From contig NZ_WVHL01000005.1 of the NCBI RefSeq assembly GCF_009861525.1, forward strand, positions 1,054,001 through 1,118,000: DNA of 64,000 nucleotides. Direction: 5' to 3'. The position numbers were made by a program, and so were the translations under genes. This document shows positions 33,971-41,349 of this stretch, piece by piece. The notes under the pieces are model-generated. The model saw only the letters and a list, made by a program, of their open reading frames with translations, had not been told where the DNA came from and did not search any database. The DNA comes from Pseudomonas sp. LD120. GTDB lineage: Bacteria; Pseudomonadota; Gammaproteobacteria; Pseudomonadales; Pseudomonadaceae. Numbering within the stretch: the stretch's first letter is position 1; each line of letters opens with the position of its first letter.

Positions 33971-35004
33971 CGTTGGTTGTCTTCTTTGGTTTTCGTGAAC
34001 CCGCCATGTTGCCGATACCACGCCACGGTGTCAGAAATAGTCTGCTCCAGCGCTCGAAAATTCACGCCAAGCTCTTGTTCACTCTTGCGGTGGTTAAAGC
34101 TGGTCCGGTTCTCTTCGCGTATCAACAGGCGCACCGTCGCCATGCTCAGCAAAATCGGCTTGCCGGTCAGGCGCGCGTACACCTCCTGCACCGCCGCCAA
34201 CAGGTACAGCGCGGGCACTGGCAGTTGCCGGGCAGGGGTTTTGACGCCCGCTATTCGCCCCAGGAGCGGCACCAACTGGCGCATGTTCAAGCTCTGACCG
34301 GCGGCGAGGTAGCGCTCGCCACGGCGGCCATTTTTCGCGGCAGCGATCTGAGCCCAGGCCACATCACGGGCATCGACCACGGAGAAGGTGCCGGGGATCA
34401 GCCCGGGCAGCTTGCCGTTGACCACATCCTTGACCAATTGTCCCGAGGAAGTCGGGCCCCTGTCGCCCGGGCCCCACATCCAGCCGGGTAGCACCATGCA
34501 GGCATGCATCTGCGGATGGGTGTCGAGGAAGCTCAAGACCTCGCGATCGGCGAGGATCTTGCTGCGGTAGTAGTCATCCGCATCGGCTTCGGCGCGCAGG
34601 CAGCTCTCATCGATGGAGGTGCCAGGGGCGCCGTCGAGCACGGCAATCGAAGAGGTGTGGACAAACTGGCGTATGCCCGCGCGGTAGGCGTGGTGCAGCA
34701 GGTCTCGCGTACCGGTGACATTGATCTTTTCCAGGGCTGCCCAGTGACTGCCGCCCTTGTAGTTATCGCGAAAGAACGCCGCAGTATGAAACACCGTATC
34801 GCAGCCTTGCAGCGAAGGTGCGAAGGCGTCGATATCGGCCATGTCGCCCACGACCAGTTCCACACTTGGCAGATCGTTGAACTGCTCTTCACCTTTGGCT
34901 CTTGAGCGGACCAGAGCTTTGACGCTGTAGCCACGGGCGACCAGCTCGCGCACCAGGTTGTTACCCAGCAGTCCGGTGGCGCCCGTTACGAATGCGTGAC
35001 CCAT
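33967..35004 (-). CDS. NAD(P)-dependent extended SDR (epimerase / dihydroflavonol-reductase-like)
   Basis: A 345-aa protein with the Rossmann motif GATGLLGNNLVREL at the N-terminus, an acidic VVGDMADIDA strand end, and catalytic YxxxK within DDYYRSKILAD. A C-terminal substrate domain includes LPGWMWGPGDRGPTSSGQLV. It resembles NAD-dependent epimerases and DFR-like reductases. It lies between the SnoaL-like and histidine-phosphatase genes in one operon divergent from a LysR regulator, so a small-molecule modification role is likely. Substrate unknown. Confidence 0.88.
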   Translation of the reverse strand: MGHAFVTGATGLLGNNLVRELVARGYSVKALVRSRAKGEEQFNDLPSVELVVGDMADIDAFAPSLQGCDTVFHTAAFFRDNYKGGSHWAALEKINVTGTRDLLHHAYRAGIRQFVHTSSIAVLDGAPGTSIDESCLRAEADADDYYRSKILADREVLSFLDTHPQMHACMVLPGWMWGPGDRGPTSSGQLVKDVVNGKLPGLIPGTFSVVDARDVAWAQIAAAKNGRRGERYLAAGQSLNMRQLVPLLGRIAGVKTPARQLPVPALYLLAAVQEVYARLTGKPILLSMATVRLLIREENRTSFNHRKSEQELGVNFRALEQTISDTVAWYRQHGGFTKTKEDNQR

Positions 35005-35007
35005 GGC

Positions 35008-35427
35008 TCAACCCTCCTGCTGTTCGGCTGAGGGCATCAACGCCGCGCTGTCGAAGAACACTTCTTCGCGGCAGGCCAACCCGTCTCTGAAGGTGAAGTG
35101 CGCGCTGTAGCGCACGGCAATCGGGCGCCCATGAGGCGGGATCACCCGGCCCGGCAGCACCAGAGGCACGGTGAAGGTGCCAGTCAGTAGGGCGGTCAGC
35201 GCCAGTCGGTCGTCAGTGATGATAAAGGGCGTGAAGGCCACGTGGGCATCAGGGAACGCCTCGAACAGGGCGGTCTCCCGTTTGCGCATGGATTCACGGC
35301 CGCTTTGCATGCCCATGCCGTCGAGGTAGATGAAGTCTTCGCACACCAGCGCGAGCATCGACTCCAGGTCACGGTGGTTGAAGGCACGAGCGGCGCGTTC
35401 TGCGTAGTCGTAGGGACCTGTCGTCAT
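35008..35427 (-). CDS. SnoaL-like / NTF2-fold protein
   Basis: A 139-aa protein of the cone-shaped alpha+beta barrel family used by polyketide cyclases and ester cyclases. Features: YAERAARAFNHRDLESMLALVCEDFIYLDGMG at the N-terminus and IPPHGRPIAVRYSAHFTFRDGLACREEVFFD at the end. The start is uncertain: ATG 35427 or 35436, both with weak ribosome sites. It is the first gene of the SDR / phosphatase operon, divergent from the LysR gene. Confidence 0.75.
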   Translation of the reverse strand: MTTGPYDYAERAARAFNHRDLESMLALVCEDFIYLDGMGMQSGRESMRKRETALFEAFPDAHVAFTPFIITDDRLALTALLTGTFTVPLVLPGRVIPPHGRPIAVRYSAHFTFRDGLACREEVFFDSAALMPSAEQQEG

Positions 35428-35509
35428 ACAGTGCATTCCAGTGGTTTCGAAGGCCCGTAGATATACCGGCGATACCATGCTTGAAAAACAGCGACTACTG
35501 CATAATGGC

Positions 35510-35525
35510 TTTGCATTTATGCAAA
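35510..35525. promoter_or_regulatory. Palindrome in the LysR/SnoaL divergent promoter
   Basis: TTTGCATTTATGCAAA is a perfect inverted repeat with a 2-nt centre, lying 19 bp before the LysR start. It is a plausible autoregulatory LysR operator. Confidence 0.45.
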
Positions 35526-35543
35526 CCAGGGAGGATGGGAGGT

Positions 35544-36425
35544 ATGGCGTTGCAGGCAAACTGGGACGATCTTCGGCTGCTGCTGGCCGTCTCGCGGCGA
35601 GGCAGTTTTCTTCAGGCGGGCCAGCTGCTGGGTATCGCGGCGTCTACCGTGTCCCGCCGCCTGACCCAATTGGAAGTGGCCCTGGGTGAGCCGCTGGTTG
35701 AGCGAGGCGTTGAAGGCTGTTGGCTGACCGCGCGGGGCCAGTCCCTGGTGGATGTCGCTCTGGCGGCGGAAGCTGGCTTGCGGCGCCAAACGGCGACGGA
35801 TCTGTCCGGGGTGCAGACGGAGCTGTGTGGCAGTGTCCTGGTGAGTGCCGGAGAGGGTTTTTCTTCTTGTGTGCTGGAGGCCGCGAGTCGTTTTACGGCC
35901 CTGCATCCGCATTGCTCCGTGGAGTTACTGGTCACCGCCGACTTTCATAAGGTCGTCCGCGGTGTGGCCGATATTGCAATACGCACCGCGCACCTGGGCG
36001 AGCCCTCGCTGATCTATCGGCCCCTAGGCAAGCTCGCCTACGGCGTCTTCGCCCAGGCTGGCTATCTGCAGCGGTTCCCGGAGGTGACCCTGGCGACGGC
36101 GGCCAACATCGCCTTGCTTCCGCCGCTGGATATGTTGCCGCAAATGCGTGCCGCCAAGGCGGCGGGCCTGGACCGTGGGCCAATCAGCGTGGATTCGTTC
36201 GCCGTGCAACTGGAGTCTGTGAGGCGAGGCCTGGGCGTGGCGGTACTGCCGCGCATTCTGGCGAAGGACCTGACCGAGGTGTTCCCGGATCTTGAACTTC
36301 CAGATATGGAGGTCTATCTGGTCACCCGGCCTCAGGCGTTGAAGCAGGCGCACATCAGGGGTTTCTTTGAGATTTTGGAGCAGGTCATGCTCGACGTTCT
36401 GGAGGTTGAAAGGGGCGACGGTTGA
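35544..36425 (+). CDS. LysR-family transcriptional regulator
   Basis: A 293-aa protein. The HTH is WDDLRLLLAVSRRGSFLQAGQLLGIAASTVSRRLTQLEVALGEPL (an amphipathic LysR N-terminus), with an effector domain from about residue 90. Of several in-frame ATGs I chose 35544, which has AGGGAGG 9 nt upstream. It is divergent from the SnoaL-SDR-phosphatase operon and probably controls it. A strong terminator follows, after which the mobile element begins. Confidence 0.88.
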   Translation: MALQANWDDLRLLLAVSRRGSFLQAGQLLGIAASTVSRRLTQLEVALGEPLVERGVEGCWLTARGQSLVDVALAAEAGLRRQTATDLSGVQTELCGSVLVSAGEGFSSCVLEAASRFTALHPHCSVELLVTADFHKVVRGVADIAIRTAHLGEPSLIYRPLGKLAYGVFAQAGYLQRFPEVTLATAANIALLPPLDMLPQMRAAKAAGLDRGPISVDSFAVQLESVRRGLGVAVLPRILAKDLTEVFPDLELPDMEVYLVTRPQALKQAHIRGFFEILEQVMLDVLEVERGDG

Positions 36426-36548
36426 ATGCTGGGCGTGGGCCCAGCAACCCGCACACGCTTTTGAACGAGCGAATGGTGGCGTGGAGCGTGCTGGAAGTCT
36501 GTGGGCTTGGATAATTGCCCGATCAGGCGTTCACTGAATGTCAGGCAC

Positions 36549-36578
36549 AAAAAAAGACGTCCTTGGACGTCTTTTTTT
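36549..36578. terminator. Bidirectional terminator next to the island boundary
   Basis: Stem GACGTCC / GGACGTC with a 2-nt spacer, flanked by A7 and T7. It lies immediately before the ssrA-derived attachment repeat. Confidence 0.9.
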
Positions 36579-36584
36579 GTTGAG

Positions 36585-36602
36585 TTGGTGGAGCCGGGGG
36601 GA
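36585..36602. repeat. Attachment repeat at the distal end of the island (ssrA 3'-end copy)
   Basis: TTGGTGGAGCCGGGGGGA is identical to 50383-50400, the 3' terminus of tmRNA on the complementary strand; TGAACCC two bases further on is also shared. This marks the outer boundary (attL or attR) of the inserted element. Confidence 0.85.
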
Positions 36603-36838
36603 GGTGAACCCAGTGCGATAATTGCAAAATATCCATAAAAAACAACAGGTTACGCACTTAGTGGTTGACCGTTTTACCGCCCGTTCTCTTCCGAGATTGC
36701 CGCCCTTGACGCTTAGTAGGATGGCCAGTATGGCTATTTAATGCTACGTATGCCAATGCCGAATTCGGACATACAGCCATACAGCGCTCAGACCGCTCTG
36801 TGCGCTTGAACCTAAACGAATGACAGGAGTTGCGTTTC

Positions 36839-37087
36839 ATGAGGGATACCTTTCCAGAAGGACACGGTCTGTCCGCATCTGTAGCTGATGGCTTGGTTTA
36901 CCAGTCTGAGGGGAGGGTGTCCCTCACCGACGTTCAGTACCTAGCGCTTGAGTCTGGCGTAGCGCAAGCGCAAAGCATGCTGGTGGTGTCTCCCACCTCT
37001 ACTGGCAAGACCCAAATTGGGTTGTGGGCTATTGCTGAGGGGCTGTTGGCAGGAAATACAACTGTCTATTTGGTGACGCATAGGTAA
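36839..37087 (+). pseudogene. Superfamily 2 helicase, N-terminal fragment cut by IS66
   Basis: 82 codons survive. The start is ATG 36839, with CAGGAG 9 nt upstream. The fragment has a Q-motif-like lead-in (SLTDVQYLALESGVAQAQSML), the Walker A SPTSTGKT, and the following strand TTVYLVTHR. The reading frame ends at a TAA that belongs to the left end of the IS at 37084. The rest of the helicase (DEAD box and beyond) is not found on the far side of the IS, so it has been deleted. It may be a relic of a defence-type helicase gene; that is speculation. Confidence 0.75.
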
Positions 37088-37119
37088 GCGTCTGGCCAAG
37101 TCACCTTCAAAACTCCAGC

Positions 37120-37171
37120 ATTAAGGGCGATGGTGTCCGCGTATTTTTAAGCGGACACCATCGCCCTTAAT
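37120..37171. promoter_or_regulatory. Long perfect hairpin upstream of IS66 tnpA
   Basis: Arms of 21 bp (37120-37140 and 37151-37171; the arm contains GGGCGATGGTGTCCGC) are perfectly complementary around a 10-nt AT-rich loop. The hairpin ends 13 nt before the tnpA start, so it would sit in the tnpA leader or block read-through transcription from outside. Confidence 0.7.
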
Positions 37172-37184
37172 CGCCAGGATTTTC

Positions 37185-37502
37185 ATGCGCCAACGAAGCT
37201 CTTATCCCAAACCGTTCAAAGCCCAGGTCGTTCAGGAATGCCTTCAGCCCGGCGCCACCGTTTCAAGCGTCGCCATCGCTCACGGCATCAACGCCAACGT
37301 CATTCGTAAATGGCTGCCGCTTTACCGGCACAGCTCAGTGCCCGCGTTGCCTGCGTTTGTCCCGTTGAAGGCTCCTCCTAAGCGGCCGTCAGAGGCATTG
37401 GCGATCATCGAGATACCCGTTGGCGAACAAGCCATCGCCGTGAAGTGGCCAGTGTCCGATCCTGATGGGTGCGCTCGATTTATCCGAGAGCTTGCCAAGT
37501 GA
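37185..37502 (+). CDS. tnpA: IS66 accessory protein TnpA
   Basis: A 105-aa protein with an N-terminal transposase-type helix-turn-helix (YPKPFKAQVVQECLQPGATVSSVAIAHGINANVIRKWLPLY). It is needed with TnpB for efficient IS66 transposition. The stop overlaps the tnpB start by 4 nt (GTGA). Confidence 0.9.
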   Translation: MRQRSSYPKPFKAQVVQECLQPGATVSSVAIAHGINANVIRKWLPLYRHSSVPALPAFVPLKAPPKRPSEALAIIEIPVGEQAIAVKWPVSDPDGCARFIRELAK

Positions 37503-37834
37503 TCCGCATTGACGCCATCTGGCTCGCCACCGAACCCATGGATATGCGTGCCGGCACCGAAACTGCGCTGGCCAGAGTGATCGCAGTATTCGGTGCGGCG
37601 AAGCCGCACTGCGCTTATCTGTTTGCCAATCGCCGGGCCAATCGTATGAAAGTTCTCGTGCATGACGGAATCGGCGTTTGGCTGGCGGCACGGCGGTTGA
37701 ACCAAGGAAAATTCCACTGGCCAGGCATACGACAAGGCAGCGAGTTGGAACTGGATAGTGAGCAACTTCAGGCCTTGGTACTTGGTTTGCCTTGGCAGCG
37801 CGTTGGCGCTGGCGGTGCAATCACGATCCTTTAA
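37499..37834 (+). CDS. tnpB: IS66 accessory protein TnpB
   Basis: A 111-aa protein of the IS66 Orf2 family: WLATEPMDMRAGTETALARVIAVFG at the N-terminus, AYLFANRRANRMKVLVHDG and GIGVWLAARRLNQGKFHWP in the middle. It starts with GTG 37499 overlapping the tnpA stop, indicating coupled translation. Confidence 0.92.
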   Translation: MIRIDAIWLATEPMDMRAGTETALARVIAVFGAAKPHCAYLFANRRANRMKVLVHDGIGVWLAARRLNQGKFHWPGIRQGSELELDSEQLQALVLGLPWQRVGAGGAITIL

Positions 37835-37896
37835 AAAGCTGTAATTAAACCCAGAACACGCTGTCGCACGCGGTCGGCTTTGGTAAAATCCACGGC

Positions 37897-39423
37897 ATGA
37901 CTTCTATGCCAAACCTCGACCACATGACCCCCGACCAACTGCGTGCACTCGCTGCGCAGTTGATGTCGAAGGTCGACACCATGGGCAGAAAGAACCACCG
38001 CGATCAAACCATCATCGAACAGTTGACCCACGAGATCGCGATCCTCAAGCGGCACCGGTTTGCCAAGCGCAGCGAGCAGATCAGTCCTGAGCAAGGCAGC
38101 TTGCTCGACGATCTTCTTAACACCGATCTTGAGGCTATCGACGCCGAGCTGACGGCACTGCTTCCGACTCCTGCTCCAGAAGTAGCGCGCCAAAAGCCAA
38201 AGCGCGCGCCGCTGCCGTCGCAGTTTCCACGTACCGTCATTCATCACGAACCAGAAAACACTCAGTGCACTTGCGGTTGCCAACTTCAGCGCATCGGCGA
38301 GGACGTCAGCGAGAAACTGGATTACACGCCAGGCGTGTTCACCGTCGAACAGCATGTGCGTGGGAAATGGGCCTGCCGTCAGTGCGAAACACTGATCCAG
38401 GCACCAGTACCGGCCCAAGTGATCGACAAAGGCATCCCAACCGCAGGTCTGCTGGCCCATGTGATGGTTGCGAAGTTCGCTGACCACTTGCCGTTGTATC
38501 GGCAGGAGAAAATCTTCGGACGTGCCGGTTTAGCGATCCCGCGCTCCACACTGGCTCAATGGGTTGGACAGACCGGTGTGCAGCTTCAGGCGCTGGTTGA
38601 TGCCTTGCGAGAAGCCGTTTTGGCCCAACGAGTCGTCCATGCCGACGAGACGCCGGTGCAGATGCTTGCGCCCGGACAGAAGAAAACTCACCGTTCTTAT
38701 GTATGGGCTTACTGCACCACGCCGTTTTCGGTGCTCAAGGCCGTGGTCTATGACTTCAGCCCGAGCCGGGCAGGTGAGCATGCACGTAACTTCCTCGGCT
38801 CATGGAACGGCAAGCTGGTGTGCGACGACTTTGCTGGCTACAAAGCTGGCTTCGAGAAAGGCATGATCGAAATCGGCTGCATGGCCCACGCCCGCCGCAA
38901 GTTTTTCGATCTGCACGTGGCGAATAAAAGTCAGCTGGCCGAACAGGCGCTGCACTCAATTGGTGGCCTGTACGAAGTTGAACGCCAAGCGCGGGACATG
39001 AGCGATGAGGATCGCCGCCGAATACGGCAAGAAAAAGCAGCGCCGCTGGCAAAAACACTGCACGACTGGATGTTGACCCAGCGCGATCTTGTGCCCAACG
39101 GGTCAGCGACGGCCAAAGCCTTGGATTACAGCCTTAAACGCTGGATCGCGCTGACGCGCTACCTGGATGATGGCGCTGTCCCCATAGACAACAATCCAGT
39201 CGAAAACCAGATCAGACCGTGGGCGCTTGGCCGTTCGAATTGGTTGTTTGCCGGATCGCTTCGCAGCGGCAAACGGGCGGCGGCGATCATGAGCTTGATC
39301 CAGTCGGCGCGCATGAATGGGCACGATCCGTATGCCTATCTCAAAGATGTGCTGACGCGGTTGCCGACGCAACGGGCGAGTGAGATCGACCAACTGCTGC
39401 CGCATCAGTGGGTATCTGTCTGA
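37897..39423 (+). CDS. tnpC: IS66-family transposase TnpC
   Basis: A 508-aa DDE transposase. The N-terminal coiled/leucine-rich region (about 5-65) is followed by a CxC...CxxC zinc-binding region (QCTCGC at about residue 123-128, WACRQCE). The catalytic domain has HADETP (first Asp), LVCDDFAGYKAGF (second Asp) and IDNNPVENQIRPWALGR (Glu), and ends with the IS66 C-terminal element. No frameshift; the enzyme looks functional. Confidence 0.95.
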   Translation: MTSMPNLDHMTPDQLRALAAQLMSKVDTMGRKNHRDQTIIEQLTHEIAILKRHRFAKRSEQISPEQGSLLDDLLNTDLEAIDAELTALLPTPAPEVARQKPKRAPLPSQFPRTVIHHEPENTQCTCGCQLQRIGEDVSEKLDYTPGVFTVEQHVRGKWACRQCETLIQAPVPAQVIDKGIPTAGLLAHVMVAKFADHLPLYRQEKIFGRAGLAIPRSTLAQWVGQTGVQLQALVDALREAVLAQRVVHADETPVQMLAPGQKKTHRSYVWAYCTTPFSVLKAVVYDFSPSRAGEHARNFLGSWNGKLVCDDFAGYKAGFEKGMIEIGCMAHARRKFFDLHVANKSQLAEQALHSIGGLYEVERQARDMSDEDRRRIRQEKAAPLAKTLHDWMLTQRDLVPNGSATAKALDYSLKRWIALTRYLDDGAVPIDNNPVENQIRPWALGRSNWLFAGSLRSGKRAAAIMSLIQSARMNGHDPYAYLKDVLTRLPTQRASEIDQLLPHQWVSV

Positions 39424-39454
39424 CTTACGCAACGTGAGTTGGGCAGACGCTTAC

Positions 39455-39923
39455 AGCCGAAGCGGAAAAAGTCAACGGCAATCGTCTGGTTAAGTTTTTG
39501 AGCGTGCCGACTAATCCGGTCTCCTTAGAACTGGGCAAATATAATTTCGATGAAAAAAGCTTCAAGATCGATCATTGCTTGTTCTCAGATAAACTGAAGT
39601 ACACAAAAGAAGAGGCGCGACTCGCTCAAAGCATGAAGGGAGCGGATCAAGAACGGTGCTATTTCAGAACCACGAATACTGAGCTACGAGTCGGATTCGT
39701 TGGCGGGTCTGATGTCCGTTTTAAAGTTGAGGATTCGGATCTGGCGAGAAAGATTGAAGGCGAACGCGGCAATCTGAAAATCGAAGTGTTCGGATACGTT
39801 GATTCTGTTGAGCGTGAGCGAGTTGGCGGGAATCTCGTGAAGGAGCGTACGGTACTGATTGCACCTCAGAAGCTTTTGCTGATCGACTCTGGTGACAAGG
39901 TAATATTCGAGACCAAGATTTGA
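39455..39923 (+). pseudogene. Orphan gene, 5' end removed by the IS66 insertion
   Basis: The frame is open directly from the right IS end and runs for about 155 codons to a TGA (AEKVNGNRLVKFLSVP...KVIFETKI). There is no good internal start (only a TTG at 39498), so this is probably the C-terminal part of a longer protein. The sequence is charged and beta-rich (ELRVGFVGGSDVRFKVED, KIEVFGYVDSVERERVGG). I do not recognise it with confidence. Codon use is AT-leaning like the rest of the island. Confidence 0.55.
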
Positions 39924-39949
39924 TCCGTACACATTTGGGAAATATTGAA

Positions 39950-40414
39950 ATGGAAAAGATCAAAAAGGGACTGGTCAAGGTTGTTGGTAAAGTATCACAT
40001 CTTCACGATAGTGTGCATACTTCCGGCAGCATTAGGACAGGAGCATTGACCGGCAATGTGTCCGGTAGTATCACAAGTGCTGACCAGTTTACTTTTCGTG
40101 TTGGTAACACTCCGGCGACCTTTAAGTACGAAGGCGGTGTAAGCATTCGTGAAGGTGACGAAGTTGTAATTGTGGGCCGGATGAAGAAAGGGCAGCTTGA
40201 AGGGTATGCACTAAAAAACATCTCCACCGGTGCATATTATGATCATTACAATTCACTGGTCTTGATTGGTCTGTGGGTTGGTGTGTTGCCGGTTAGCATT
40301 GGAATGATTGCTCTGCTGCTGGGCTTCATCTTAGTTCCGATGACGCTTTACCTCATCTATTCCCACCATGCATTTAAATATGCTGCTCAGGTAGTTGAGT
40401 CGTATGCTCACTGA
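39950..40414 (+). CDS. Membrane protein of unknown function with N-terminal beta domain
   Basis: A 154-aa protein. Residues about 1-95 are soluble and beta-rich (GALTGNVSGSITSADQFTFRVG, VSIREGDEVVIVGRMKKGQLEGYALKN), resembling an OB-like small domain. Two membrane helices follow (LVLIGLWVGVLPVSIGMIALL and GFILVPMTLYLIYSHHA). The start at ATG 39950 is tentative. It overlaps the region upstream of the next gene, so the two may be co-transcribed. Confidence 0.55.
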   Translation: MEKIKKGLVKVVGKVSHLHDSVHTSGSIRTGALTGNVSGSITSADQFTFRVGNTPATFKYEGGVSIREGDEVVIVGRMKKGQLEGYALKNISTGAYYDHYNSLVLIGLWVGVLPVSIGMIALLLGFILVPMTLYLIYSHHAFKYAAQVVESYAH

Positions 40415-40427
40415 TCGGACATTGGCT

Positions 40428-41027
40428 ATGCAAAAGCGAAAAAATATTCGACCTCTTGTGGTGGCCGCCCTGCTGATGTCGACTCCCACTTTCGTTCTGG
40501 CGGATTTCTGCGACATTCTTGCCAAAGGCGCTGCTGAAAGCTGTCGCGTTAATGTACGCGGGATGGGAGCGACAGTTTTCGGAAACTGGTTGCGATTGAA
40601 GCCAGAGATTGCCAGTCAACCGAGCACAGGGTCAAAGGGACGCTTTGTCTCAGGCACAACACCTGCGATCGGTACACTTGGCGTACCGCATCAAGGTAAG
40701 CTCAAGCTCACAATAGATTGCTTTGCCAGTAAGCGCTCTATGAGAATCGACGCTTTGCCTTACATGCTTGGCCTATCAAATGGTGCAAACAAAACATTTG
40801 ATCTAACGTTCAAAATTGATAACAGACCACCGCTCACGGAGACCTGGCCACTGGACTGGCAGCACGCGGAGCTAAAAGCACCAAGCGGTAGCCGGTTGGC
40901 AAATGAACTTCAGCGATCCGAAAAACTTGTTGTTACTACCCAGGGAATTGTTGGTCGTAATTCGTCGGTAGGCTATGTGTATAGCACTTCGGGATTCGAT
41001 GAAATGAATGCCGGGCTTTGTAAGTAA
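40428..41027 (+). CDS. Secreted protein of unknown function
   Basis: A 199-aa protein with a signal peptide (MQKRKNIRPLVVAALLMSTPTFVLA, cleavage near residue 25). The mature protein has four cysteines (CDILAK, SCRVN, DCFASK and the penultimate C), allowing two disulfides. It contains beta-rich repeats such as KGRFVSGTTPAIGTLGVPHQGKLKLTIDC and ends SGFDEMNAGLCK. An alternative ATG at 40404 overlaps the previous stop. A clear terminator follows. Not recognised. Confidence 0.6.
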   Translation: MQKRKNIRPLVVAALLMSTPTFVLADFCDILAKGAAESCRVNVRGMGATVFGNWLRLKPEIASQPSTGSKGRFVSGTTPAIGTLGVPHQGKLKLTIDCFASKRSMRIDALPYMLGLSNGANKTFDLTFKIDNRPPLTETWPLDWQHAELKAPSGSRLANELQRSEKLVVTTQGIVGRNSSVGYVYSTSGFDEMNAGLCK

Positions 41028-41031
41028 AATT

Positions 41032-41056
41032 CATGCCTCGTTAGTCGAGGCATTTT
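41032..41056 (+). terminator. Terminator after the secreted-protein gene
   Basis: Stem ATGCCTCG / CGAGGCAT with a 5-nt loop and TTT tail, 5 nt after the stop. Confidence 0.8.
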
Positions 41057-41066
41057 GTTCGTCTAG

Positions 41067-41315
41067 CTAAGGTGAGAACGAACCCGTAGTAGTTGTGTTT
41101 TTGTGAATCGTTCTTCCGCTTGTCACAGACTTACTATTTACGCCTATTTCTGTAAGGATCAATTCCGGAAATTGGTGCTCGGTGAGTATGTTTTCTGTTA
41201 AGGCTTTAAACATTTCCATCAGCTTAGTTTGTAGTTCTAGTTGTTTTTCCAGTATTTCATAAGACTCGCGAGCCAAATCTATTACATCTTGTTCAAGTGC
41301 TGTGCGTTGTTGCAT
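41067..41315 (-). CDS. Small hypothetical protein downstream of the relaxase gene
   Basis: An 82-aa protein with an amphipathic, probably coiled-coil N-terminal half (LEQDVIDLARESYEILEKQLELQTKLMEMFKALTENIL) and a polar Ser/Thr-rich tail. It starts 13 nt downstream of a GGAGAGA site. It follows the relaxase gene on the same strand with a 34-nt gap, so it may be a mobilisation accessory protein (MbeD-like small coiled coils occur in ColE1-type mob regions). That comparison is inference. Confidence 0.55.
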   Translation of the reverse strand: MQQRTALEQDVIDLARESYEILEKQLELQTKLMEMFKALTENILTEHQFPELILTEIGVNSKSVTSGRTIHKNTTTTGSFSP

Positions 41316-41349
41316 TCGTTTCTCTCCAGTTTATAATTTTGGTCATGAT

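Larger units (their letters stand above)
37084..39454 (+). mobile_element. IS66-family insertion sequence (complete)
   Basis: The terminal inverted repeats begin GTAAGCGTCTGGCCAAGTCAC (left, 37084) and, on the complementary strand, GTAAGCGTCTGCCCAACTCAC (right, ending 39454). The three usual genes tnpA, tnpB and tnpC are intact. The flanking 8-mers (ACGCATAG and AGCCGAAG) do not match, so the expected 8-bp target duplication is absent. This implies a later deletion or recombination at one side. Confidence 0.9.

Noticed and set aside
37084..39454. Target-site duplication of the IS66 element
   Set aside because: The adjacent 8-mers (ACGCATAG, AGCCGAAG) differ at several positions, so no duplication can be claimed.
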